Part shown: positions 1 through 8,222 of the stretch, one piece after another
How the letters are laid out: each line of letters begins with the position of its first letter
Position numbering within the stretch: position 1 is the first letter of the stretch
Assembly: GCA_021299355.1 (NCBI GenBank)
Contig: JAJTGG010000002.1
Location: 20,227 to 84,226 of the forward strand
Length of the DNA: 64,000 nt
Direction of reading: 5' to 3'
Source: Lysobacteraceae bacterium
GTDB lineage: Bacteria; Pseudomonadota; Gammaproteobacteria; Xanthomonadales; Xanthomonadaceae
Notes under the pieces: generated by a model
Database searches by the model: none
What the model was told of the DNA's origin: nothing
The model's input: the letters and a program-made list of their open reading frames with translations, nothing else
Program-made: the position numbers and the translations under genes

Positions 1-807
1 CTGGCGGTCACGGCTCGCGCATTTCAGGGGATTAGCGACATTGTAAGGACAGCTGACTTTGGGGGCAGCTACCGCCATCTGCGCACTTTGCTCGGCCTGG
101 CGGCGCTGTTCGGCGATGAGTTGCCGCTCGGCCTGGGCAGCTTCTTTACGAGCTCTTGCGACTTCGACTTCGTCCATTTGTGCGTTTTGTTGAGCCTGGC
201 GGCGTTCCTCCAATAATTCGCGTTCGGCCTTTAGGATTTCCTTGCGGGCCCGGGCGACCTCGGCTTCGGCCAGTAGGCGCTCGCGTTCGGCTTCGGCGGC
301 AAACTGCGCATCGGCGGCGGCAATGCCGGCATCCTCGGCGGCGGCCATGGCGGCTTCATCCATACCCCCGCCATTGGCGGCAGGCTCGCCCAATGCATCC
401 GCTGCCGGCGCTTCGGCAGCGGCCTCGACGGCATCGTCGATGAATTCGAATGGACACTGGGCCTCGACAATCTGCCGCACCGTGCTTTCATCCAGACGGT
501 TGGCATCGAAAAAATAGGTGAAGCGGTCGCTAGGCTTGAAGTCCTTCACCAGGGCATTGACTTCCCGGGTTTTGGCAATCAGCGCGGGGGATTTTCGCAC
601 CTTCTCGGAAAGCATTACCACAGCTTCCACAACTGCGGTATCGCGCTCGGCCGCAGCCAATGTTGCCGACATGGGCGGCAGTGTTTCCTTGATGCGGCAG
701 ACCTCGGACTTGACTTCACCGTTCAGACGATCGGCTTCCTTGGTTTTGTCGGCACAGCCCGCGGCCAGAACTACGGCCAGCACGGCGATTGTTTTCAGAG
801 TGTCCAT
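1..807 (-). CDS. Putative lipoprotein with coiled-coil internal repeat (runs off the window's left edge; C-terminus missing)
   Basis: Not in the ORF track. Minus-strand translation from ATG at 807 stays open to base 1: MDTLKTIAVLAVVLAAGCADKTKEADRLNGEVKSEVC...; lipobox LAAGC; Ala/Glu/Arg-rich repeats near the left edge. Confidence 0.75.
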   Translation of the reverse strand, partial: MDTLKTIAVLAVVLAAGCADKTKEADRLNGEVKSEVCRIKETLPPMSATLAAAERDTAVVEAVVMLSEKVRKSPALIAKTREVNALVKDFKPSDRFTYFFDANRLDESTVRQIVEAQCPFEFIDDAVEAAAEAPAADALGEPAANGGGMDEAAMAAAEDAGIAAADAQFAAEAERERLLAEAEVARARKEILKAERELLEERRQAQQNAQMDEVEVARARKEAAQAERQLIAEQRRQAEQSAQMAVAAPKVSCPYNVANPLKCASRDRQ

Positions 808-822
808 CGTGGTTTTCCCCGT

Positions 823-1446
823 TCAGGATTTCGGACGCAGATGTTCTTCGATGCGGTAAATCGCCGGAATCACCATCAGGATGAAGATCAGCAGGATGGT
901 GCCGATGATGACTGCAATTGAACCGCCCAGCAGATACATGCGCTGCATGGCACCGGCAGCCTCTTCGGCATCATGGCGCGATATCACGTCCAAGATATTC
1001 TCGCCACAGAAAAATTCGCGGTTGAGATCCGGATTCTTGATGGCGGCCTCGGCGAAGTCATAGAAGTATTTTTCGACGAAACTGAAGTATTTGGAACGGG
1101 AAGAGGCTGAAAGACCGTTACCGACCAGCACATTGTAAGTCCCTGTCGGATCCGGACACTGGGCGGCCTTGATCGCCGCCTGCAGGTCCTTGCCGTACTC
1201 GTTCTCCACCGAAAGCCGCTCATTGGTGCCCTTGAAAGTATCGCTTGCGTCCTCCCCGGTGCTCCCACCATCCATGTTGGCGACCCTAGCAAAGGACTCT
1301 TCGAAGCTTTCATAGTCCTTGCTGCCGGAAAAAAGCGTGGATGAGAACATGACGATGCCGCCCACCAAGGCAACAAGCAAGACAAATGCCATGATGACCG
1401 AAACCACATTCACAATTCCGACACTATTAGCCCCCTCTCCGACCAT
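823..1446 (-). CDS. Hypothetical protein with two predicted TM segments (N- and C-terminal) around a ~140 aa middle domain
   Basis: 207 aa ORF; hydrophobic stretches VVSVIMAFVLLVALVGGIVMF and GSIAVIIGTILLIFILMVIPAIY; 15 bp upstream of the lipoprotein start, so likely co-transcribed. Confidence 0.7.
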   Translation of the reverse strand: MVGEGANSVGIVNVVSVIMAFVLLVALVGGIVMFSSTLFSGSKDYESFEESFARVANMDGGSTGEDASDTFKGTNERLSVENEYGKDLQAAIKAAQCPDPTGTYNVLVGNGLSASSRSKYFSFVEKYFYDFAEAAIKNPDLNREFFCGENILDVISRHDAEEAAGAMQRMYLLGGSIAVIIGTILLIFILMVIPAIYRIEEHLRPKS

Positions 1447-1453
1447 CCCTCGG

Positions 1454-1554
1454 CGGCTTTAGAGATGATTGGCCTCCCATGTCCCGCTCTGTCTAAACGG
1501 GACGGCTTTAGAGATTACTCCTATTCCTCTGATGCCCCGCTCTGCTTAAACTGG
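1454..1554. repeat. Imperfect tandem direct repeat (~49 + ~52 bp)
   Basis: Both copies start CGGCTTTAGAGAT and contain CCCGCTCTG-(C)TYTAAAC; first copy has inverted arms GTCCCG...CGGGAC. Confidence 0.7.
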
Positions 1555-1582
1555 CGGCCATAGTGCGGGGAATTTAAAAGCA

Positions 1583-1843
1583 ATGAACAGTCCGAACACG
1601 CATGTCCTGCGGATACTGAGCCATCCGGATACCTTCCGCAGGCCCTCATTGGTATTGAGCGCCCTGAAGATTTTCTTTCCGATGGATGTCGCAACGCAGT
1701 ATTTCCTTCTGCTTGAAAAAGGAAATGCCGCCGATGTGCAGTTCGGTAGAACCCGGAGCGATCTGGCGATTCTTCGCCGCGGTCTGCAGGCTCAGGGCTT
1801 CCTGATTGAAGTCATCGACCAGCAAAAGACTTCGGAAAACTGA
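1583..1843 (+). CDS. Small hypothetical protein (86 aa)
   Basis: ORF only; intergenic except for a short 3' overlap with the convergent RCC1 gene; no recognised family. Confidence 0.4.
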   Translation: MNSPNTHVLRILSHPDTFRRPSLVLSALKIFFPMDVATQYFLLLEKGNAADVQFGRTRSDLAILRRGLQAQGFLIEVIDQQKTSEN

Positions 1844-3041
1844 TTTCCACCGGCAGCCAGGGGCGCCCAGGGTCCCGCGCACCGAGCAGTTTGGCTTTGT
1901 TGCTGCCCCAGCAGTAGACTTTGTCGGCCATGGTCAAAGCGCACATTCCCCACTCGTTATAAGCCAGCTCGACCACGGGCGCTTCCAGCGCAACGGGCAT
2001 CGGGACCGGCACATTCGGGTAACGGGCGGGATCCTGGCCGGCCGAGCCGTGTTCGTTGTAACCCCAGCAGAAAACCCGGCCTGACGCATCCAGCGCGCAG
2101 TTATGCGACGAGCCACTGCTGAGCTGGACGATGTTTTCAAGGCCGGGGACGGGTCCGGGACTCAGGCGCTGGGCATCCTCGGCGGGGTTGCGCAGACCAT
2201 CTCCGAGCTGGTTTTGGATGTTCGTACCCCAGCAATAGACGCGCTTGCTGACCGCAATCGCGCAGGTATGCAGATAGCCCGGCGTGATCGTGGCCAATTT
2301 TTCGGGAAGATCCAAGACGCGCACCGATTGCATGCGGTCGGTGACGCTGCCGTCGCCAAGCGCACCCCTGCCATTGAAACCCCAGCAGTAGGCCGCGCCC
2401 GAATCACCGACGGCGCAGGCATGGTGCGGTCCGAAGCCGAGATGGATCGCCGGCTCGGGAAGCGGCATCGGTTCCGGACGACTAAAGGTTCTGAATACCC
2501 GGGCGCGCTGCCGGCTGTTGCTTCGGCCGATGGCGCCCCAACAGAACACCTTGCCAGCGGCATCCAAGGCGCACATGCCGTCAAAGCCGGACGCGATGTG
2601 GACGATAGCTGACAACCCGGGAACCGTCATCGGACGGATGACGGGTTGCGCCCTGGTGCCGCCGTCGCCCATCACACCCATGGCCGGATCGCCCCAGCAC
2701 AGCACCTGTCCGGCCGTGGTCAGGGCACAGCTGTGATCGGCACCGCCCTCCATCATGCTGAATGGCCGGTTGAAAGGTATCGCCTGCGGTTCCGGCTGCA
2801 GTGCGAAGCGAGAATTGCCGAGCTGCCCTTTCAGATTATTGCCCCAACACCAGAGCGTGCCGTTCTGATCGTTCCGACAGAGGTGGTTTTCACCTTGATT
2901 GAGCCGGTGCAAGGTCATGCTCAGGACTTTGCCTGAAGCGGGTATCGGCACTCGAGTCTTATCTTCAAGCCGTCTGGAATCCATCAGCATCGTGATGAAA
3001 GCCACCAAACATATGGCATAGATCAGCAGATGGCGCTTCAT
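1812..3041 (-). CDS. RCC1-repeat (beta-propeller) protein with N-terminal hydrophobic anchor/signal
   Basis: Repeated (V/L)(Y/F)CWG.N...(Q/A)LG(D/N)G units; N-term MKRHLLIYAICLVAFITMLM; start codon overlaps stop of upstream kinase (ATGA). Confidence 0.85.
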   Translation of the reverse strand: MKRHLLIYAICLVAFITMLMDSRRLEDKTRVPIPASGKVLSMTLHRLNQGENHLCRNDQNGTLWCWGNNLKGQLGNSRFALQPEPQAIPFNRPFSMMEGGADHSCALTTAGQVLCWGDPAMGVMGDGGTRAQPVIRPMTVPGLSAIVHIASGFDGMCALDAAGKVFCWGAIGRSNSRQRARVFRTFSRPEPMPLPEPAIHLGFGPHHACAVGDSGAAYCWGFNGRGALGDGSVTDRMQSVRVLDLPEKLATITPGYLHTCAIAVSKRVYCWGTNIQNQLGDGLRNPAEDAQRLSPGPVPGLENIVQLSSGSSHNCALDASGRVFCWGYNEHGSAGQDPARYPNVPVPMPVALEAPVVELAYNEWGMCALTMADKVYCWGSNKAKLLGARDPGRPWLPVEISFPKSFAGR

Positions 3042-4633
3042 CGCCGCGGCACCTGCACCAGAAACCCGATTTTCTTGAATGCCGGCTTCCGTCCGTGTCG
3101 GAGGATGCCACCGACCTGACGGGTTTTCTGGACCAAGCCATCAAGTCCGGTCGAGCCGATTTTATTGAAGTTGAAATACCGTTGAATGTCATTGTCACGG
3201 ATGCTGCCGGCAAAGAGGATCTGATCGGCTCTTATGCGCATTCGCAGGTCAATCCAGCATTGATCGGCACGGCTATGCCGAAGGATATTGGTCACCGACT
3301 CCTGGTAAAAGCGGTGGATGTAGGCATAGATTTCCGGCGGCACTTCGCTCCACGCGGGCGACTCCGGCGTGATGGTGAAATGGTAGCCGATTCTGGATCC
3401 GTGCAGGAGCTGGGCGATACGGCCGGAAGTAAGCTCTTGGCTGAGATAGGCGTAATTCATCGGTTGCCGGTCGAGGCTATTGAGCATGTTGCGGATACTG
3501 ACGGAGGTCGACTCCAGCATTGCCGAACCTTTTTCGAAGGCACGCCTTGCGTTGGCGCTTTCCAGTGAATTCTCGAGCGACCGGATATAGATGCTGGCGG
3601 CGACCAGCCCCTGTCCGACCTCGTCATGCAGATCGCGCACGACTTTATCCATCCGTTCGTTAATGACCAGATTCTGGGAATACACGATATCCTGCATGCT
3701 GCGGATCAGAAGATCCTCGCGCTTTTTGGAGTCCGCCAGACTTTCCTGTGTCTGGTTCAGGCGGTTGATGAAAAATGCGATGTAAAGGTTGAAGATGCAC
3801 AGGAAAATCAGATAACTGATGGCGCCGTGCCAGGTGCTGAGCGTCCAGCCGTTATGCTGGCTGGAGAGGATGAGTACCGCCGAAAGACAGCCGACCCAGG
3901 TGGTGACCACCCCGAGCCGGTAGGCCGTGACCGCAAGCCCACCGATCACCAGCAGCAGCACCAGATAGATGAAGGATAGGTTGTTCAGTATTTCGAATAC
4001 CGCCACACCCCCCCGATACAGCAGATACAGCAGAATCGGCATTGCCAACGCCATGGCGACCGACCCGCGCCTATATCCCGGATTATCAATGACATAGACA
4101 GCAAAGAACCCGAAGACGACCGCAGACAGGGAATAAATGGCCAGCGTGGCATAAGCGGCGCTGATCAGATAGAAGAAATCCCGCGGTTTGCTGAAATGCC
4201 CGAACACCAGCATGGCGGTGATGGTGGCCGCCGATATCGCGCCGATGAACAGCACATAGCGGGGGAAAATAGCCGGACGCTCACCTGCGGAGGATTTGAT
4301 ATCGCGGACCAAAAACCAGGCGGACAGGTAAGTCGTGGCGATGCCGACGAGGTGGGCCTGGTAGGCGATGGGGTCTAAGAAGTTATAAATTCCATAGCCC
4401 GGATTGATGGACACCATGGCGGCTTCCAGCAGGGCTGCGGGCAAATAGTAGCGGGCCGGAAGCCGCAGGATGACAACCAACCGCAGACCGAACAGCGTGC
4501 TGATGTAGATGCCTTCGATATCACCGCCGATAAAAACCAAAAGGCTCAGCGCCAGAACGGCGATGATACTACCCTTGCTCATGGTTTCCGTTTTTGCTTT
4601 AAAGGCGCGATTCATAGATACAGGGTGCAACAA
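3038..4633 (-). CDS. NarL/UhpB-type membrane histidine kinase (multi-TM sensor, HisKA_3-like H-box, HATPase-like C-terminus)
   Basis: About 8 hydrophobic segments; H-box VRDLHDEVGQGL; N-box YQESVTNILRHS; G2-like GSTGLDGL. Confidence 0.8.
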   Translation of the reverse strand: MLHPVSMNRAFKAKTETMSKGSIIAVLALSLLVFIGGDIEGIYISTLFGLRLVVILRLPARYYLPAALLEAAMVSINPGYGIYNFLDPIAYQAHLVGIATTYLSAWFLVRDIKSSAGERPAIFPRYVLFIGAISAATITAMLVFGHFSKPRDFFYLISAAYATLAIYSLSAVVFGFFAVYVIDNPGYRRGSVAMALAMPILLYLLYRGGVAVFEILNNLSFIYLVLLLVIGGLAVTAYRLGVVTTWVGCLSAVLILSSQHNGWTLSTWHGAISYLIFLCIFNLYIAFFINRLNQTQESLADSKKREDLLIRSMQDIVYSQNLVINERMDKVVRDLHDEVGQGLVAASIYIRSLENSLESANARRAFEKGSAMLESTSVSIRNMLNSLDRQPMNYAYLSQELTSGRIAQLLHGSRIGYHFTITPESPAWSEVPPEIYAYIHRFYQESVTNILRHSRADQCWIDLRMRIRADQILFAGSIRDNDIQRYFNFNKIGSTGLDGLVQKTRQVGGILRHGRKPAFKKIGFLVQVPRR

Positions 4634-4726
4634 GGCGGATGCCGCTGCTATAAGAATTATTCCTATTGGCTTTTGACATCAAGTCATGGATTATGGCGAC
4701 AGTGTTAATGGAATCTTAACTAAGGC

Positions 4727-5326
4727 ATGATACGGATTATCTTATTGGAAGACCATGCCATTGTCCGTGAGGGCGTCCGGTTTCTTCTCGACCAAGAAAC
4801 CGATATGTCCGTTATCGCCGAATTCGATTCTCCAGAGCAGCTATTCGACGCGTTGCCCGGACTGGATACGGACATCCTGATCACCGATCTGGATTTCGAG
4901 AAATTCAAAGGTATCGAGATTCTGCAGCATCCGTCTGCCATCACCAGCAAGTGCCGCACCATCGTACTGTCGATGCATGGCGAAGCGCATCTGGTCAAGC
5001 GCGCGATGGATCTCGGCGTATTCGGCTACGTCACTAAATCCCGCGGTGCGCGGGAATTGGTGAATGCAATCAACGAAGTGCACAATGGGCACTTCTACCT
5101 CAGCGACGACATACGCAACCAGATTGCCGCCACGCCACCGCATATCACCAAGCGCGAACGGGAAGTCCTGATGCTTCTGCTCAACGGCGAAACCGCGAAG
5201 GCTATCGGCGCACAGCTCGGTATTTCCGATAAGACCGTATACATCCATCGCGCCAGCCTAATGGAAAAATTCAGCGCCAAGACCCTTATCGAGCTCGGGC
5301 ACAAAGCCCGCGAAGCCGGCATCTGA
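4727..5326 (+). CDS. NarL/LuxR-family response regulator
   Basis: Receiver MIRIILLEDHAIVREGVRFLL...ITDLD...LSMH...YVTKS plus LuxR HTH ITKREREVLMLLLNGETAKAIGAQLGISDKTVYIHRASLMEK; divergent from the kinase. Confidence 0.9.
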   Translation: MIRIILLEDHAIVREGVRFLLDQETDMSVIAEFDSPEQLFDALPGLDTDILITDLDFEKFKGIEILQHPSAITSKCRTIVLSMHGEAHLVKRAMDLGVFGYVTKSRGARELVNAINEVHNGHFYLSDDIRNQIAATPPHITKREREVLMLLLNGETAKAIGAQLGISDKTVYIHRASLMEKFSAKTLIELGHKAREAGI

Positions 5327-5439
5327 CTGCCGACACGGCTGGCGGCGCGTCCGGATGTCCGCCGCAACAACATGCCTCTAGACCGCCGCACGCGGCCTGC
5401 CCCCGAGCCGGCACCCCCCGCGGCCTGATCGGCGCGATG

Positions 5440-5472
5440 AAAAAAAGCCGGCATGCAAATGCCGGCTTTTTT
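5440..5472. terminator. Bidirectional intrinsic terminator
   Basis: AAAAAAAGCCGGCATgcaaATGCCGGCTTTTTT between convergent genes. Confidence 0.9.
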
Positions 5473-5490
5473 CAGAATCGCAGCAATTAA

Positions 5491-6354
5491 TCAAGCCGCG
5501 AATAGCGCCTTCATTTTCTTCAGGGCATTGGCTTCCAACTGGCGGATGCGTTCGGCGGATACGCCGTATTCATCGGCCAGTTCGTGCAGTGTGGCCTTAT
5601 TCTTGGCCAGGAATCGCTTCTGCAGGATTTCGCGCGAACGCGCATCCAGAGCACCCAGACCTTCGCGCAGCAGTTCAAGCTGGTTGTCGTCGTGGCTGTC
5701 GCGCTCGTAGGCGGCGGCCGGATCGGCATTGGCAGCGACCAGATAGGCCGAGGGCGACGGCGGTGCGTGATCATTGTCGTCATCGTCCGGAGCATCGAAC
5801 GCAATATCCCGGCCGGAAAGGCGCGATTCCATTTCAAGCACTTCGCGTTCGGACACATTCAGATCCTTGGCGACTGCGGAAACTTCGGCGGCATTCAGCC
5901 AACCCAGACGTTTTTTCGATTTGCGCAGATTGAAGAACAGTTTGCGTTGGGCCTTGGTGGTCGCGACCTTGACGATGCGCCAGTTGCGCAGGATGAATTC
6001 GTGCATCTCGGCACGCACCCAGTGCACGGCGAAGCTGACCAAACGCACGCCCTGGTCGGGATCGAATCGCTTGACCGCTTTCATCAGGCCGATGTTGCCT
6101 TCCTGGATCAGATCACCCATACCAAGGCCATAGCCCTGATAACCACGGGCGACATGCACCACGAAACGCAGATGCGCCATCACCAGATGGCGGGCGGCTT
6201 CAAGATCGTCGTTGTCGCGGTAGGCCCGCGCCAAGGCCTGCTCGTCCTCGACGGACAGCACCGGCACGCGGTTGACCGCGTTGATGTAGGCATCCAATGA
6301 ACCCAGGGCGCTGGGAATCGGAAGGCTGTGGCTGATTAAGGCTTTGCTGGTCAT
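5491..6354 (-). CDS. rpoH: RNA polymerase heat-shock sigma factor sigma-32
   Basis: Region 2 LRFVVHVARGYQGYGLGMGDLIQEGNIGLMKAVKRFDPDQGVRLVSFAVHWVRAEMHEFILRNWRIVKVATTKAQRKLFFNLR (RpoH box). Confidence 0.97.
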   Translation of the reverse strand: MTSKALISHSLPIPSALGSLDAYINAVNRVPVLSVEDEQALARAYRDNDDLEAARHLVMAHLRFVVHVARGYQGYGLGMGDLIQEGNIGLMKAVKRFDPDQGVRLVSFAVHWVRAEMHEFILRNWRIVKVATTKAQRKLFFNLRKSKKRLGWLNAAEVSAVAKDLNVSEREVLEMESRLSGRDIAFDAPDDDDNDHAPPSPSAYLVAANADPAAAYERDSHDDNQLELLREGLGALDARSREILQKRFLAKNKATLHELADEYGVSAERIRQLEANALKKMKALFAA

Positions 6355-6379
6355 GGTCTCTTTACTCCTGACGGAAAGT

Positions 6380-6406
6380 TTAGCACTCTGGGCCTTAGAG
6401 TGCTAA
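6380..6406. promoter_or_regulatory. CIRCE element (HrcA operator)
   Basis: Exact TTAGCACTC-N9-GAGTGCTAA, ending 25 bp upstream of the rpoH ATG. Confidence 0.9.
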
Positions 6407-6487
6407 CCGCCCTGTAGAGTTCCCGTGAAGCCACCTTGGTCCACGCGCCACATAAACTATAATATTATTCAATATCAATGAGTTAAT

Positions 6488-7165
6488 TTATAACCGCCAG
6501 TCCATAGGAGGCTGCCCACGGCCCTGAAGATAGCGGTTGGCGGCGGAAAAGTGTCCGCAGCCCAGAAATCCACGGTGTGCCGAAAGTGGCGAGGGGTGTG
6601 GCGCCCGCAGAATGCAGTGGCGGTTGCGGTCGATGCGGACGCCCTTGGCCTGGGCATAGGCACCCCAGAGCATGAATACCAGTCCGTCGCGCTGCGCGGA
6701 CAGCGCACTGATGGCGCTATCGGTGAAAGCCTCCCAACCTTTGCCCTGATGCGAACCGGCCTTGCCGGCTTCCACGGTCAATACGGCATTGAGCAACAGA
6801 ACGCCCCGCTCCGCCCATGGCGTCAGGTTACCAGTGACGGGGCGCGGCAGACCGAGATCGCGCTCGATTTCCTTGAAAATATTCTGCAGCGAGGGCGGCG
6901 GCGGCACGCCGTCGGGCACGGAAAAACTCAGGCCGTGCGCCTGTCCAGACCCATGGTAGGGATCCTGGCCGAGAATGACCACGCGTACCGCCTCGAATGG
7001 CGTACGGTTGAAGGCATTGAAAATCAGCGGGCCGGGCGGATGGATGACTCGGCCTTTGGCTTTTTCGGTACGCAGAAATGTGCTCAGGCCACGCATCGGA
7101 GCCGATGCCAAAGCCGCGCCCAGATAGCGCTGCCAGGATTCGGACAGCTGACCCTCGGCACTCAT
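6488..7165 (-). CDS. ung: Uracil-DNA glycosylase
   Basis: VVILGQDPYHGSGQAHGLSFSVPDGVPPPPSLQNIFKE; HPSPLSAHRGFLGCGHFSAAN. Confidence 0.97.
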   Translation of the reverse strand: MSAEGQLSESWQRYLGAALASAPMRGLSTFLRTEKAKGRVIHPPGPLIFNAFNRTPFEAVRVVILGQDPYHGSGQAHGLSFSVPDGVPPPPSLQNIFKEIERDLGLPRPVTGNLTPWAERGVLLLNAVLTVEAGKAGSHQGKGWEAFTDSAISALSAQRDGLVFMLWGAYAQAKGVRIDRNRHCILRAPHPSPLSAHRGFLGCGHFSAANRYLQGRGQPPMDWRL

Positions 7166-7299
7166 CGCGAGCGCTGGCGATTCCGATCGATCAGATGAAG
7201 CAGATCCATGGCAAACAGCACATGACGGACCATCTTCGAGCCATCCACCATGACCGTGTGCGGATGCTGCAAATCCAATGGCAGGAAGGCAAGCGCCAT
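7162..7299 (-). CDS. Un-annotated small ORF, 45 aa: MALAFLPLDLQHPHTVMVDGSKMVRHVLFAMDLLHLIDRNRQRSR
   Basis: Below the ORF-track size cut-off; start overlaps ftsX stop (TGATG), stop overlaps ung start (ATGA); fills the whole inter-gene gap. Confidence 0.6.
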   Translation of the reverse strand: MALAFLPLDLQHPHTVMVDGSKMVRHVLFAMDLLHLIDRNRQRSR

Positions 7300-8222
7300 C
7301 ACCTGTCCACCGGTCGGGTCAGACGAAGATAGTGACCGGCGGCGAGACGAGCTCCGAAAACTCCAAGCAAGGTAGCCGCCGCCAGCACTACCGGCGGCAG
7401 AAAGAGCGGTAACGGCGTAAAGGCAAAGTCACTGCCATAACTTCGAATCAGGCCCAGAATTTCGGGGCTGATGGCAAAAGCCGCCGCCGCCAAAATGCCG
7501 AGCGCCAGCGCACCGGCCAGAAACCCGAGCAGACCGCCGGCATACAGGAGCGGCCGGCGGATATAGGCATCACCGGCACCGAGCTGCTGCATCACCACGA
7601 TTTCCTGTTCGCGCGTGGCGATATCCAAACGGATGTTGTTGGCGACCGCCAACACGGCACCGCTGACGAACAGCACGGTCAGCAGCAGCAGCAAACGCTG
7701 GCCGAAGGCCAACCAGGCATTGAGGCGGTTTTGCCAGATGCCATCATACTGCACGTACTCGGCTTCCGGAAGCGCCTGCAGTCGGCTCAACAGCGCTGTT
7801 TCATCATCGCGTGGCGTCACGATCATCACCGCCGGCAGCGGATTTTCGCCGAGCACTGCCACGGCTTTGGCCAAGGCACTGCTGTCCTTGAAATCGGCCA
7901 AGCCCTGTTCCGGTGTTTTCACGGTGACGGCAGCGACATCGGCATTGCCTTGGAAGCTTCCGGCAATGGCTTTGGCCTGCGTGACGCTGACCGCCGGCTG
8001 GAAGAAAACCTGGATGGCGCGCGAGGTCTGCACCTGCGATGCCAATTGATTCATCTGCAGCATCGACCAGGCCAAGGCCAGCGGCAGGGCCAGCGCGATG
8101 GCCATCACCGCCAGCGACAGCACACTGGAGAACGGTCGGCGCAGAAGCCGCGCGAAACTGCCGCGGAATGCGGCGGCATGCTGTGCCCGCCAGGCAGCGA
8201 AGGCGCTGTAGGAATTACTCAT
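7299..8222 (-). CDS. ftsX: Cell-division ABC transporter permease FtsX
   Basis: Four TM segments; LALPLALAWSMLQMNQL...VQVFFQPAVS-like ectodomain; downstream of ftsE; start MSNSYSAF overlaps ftsE stop. Confidence 0.93.
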   Translation of the reverse strand: MSNSYSAFAAWRAQHAAAFRGSFARLLRRPFSSVLSLAVMAIALALPLALAWSMLQMNQLASQVQTSRAIQVFFQPAVSVTQAKAIAGSFQGNADVAAVTVKTPEQGLADFKDSSALAKAVAVLGENPLPAVMIVTPRDDETALLSRLQALPEAEYVQYDGIWQNRLNAWLAFGQRLLLLLTVLFVSGAVLAVANNIRLDIATREQEIVVMQQLGAGDAYIRRPLLYAGGLLGFLAGALALGILAAAAFAISPEILGLIRSYGSDFAFTPLPLFLPPVVLAAATLLGVFGARLAAGHYLRLTRPVDR

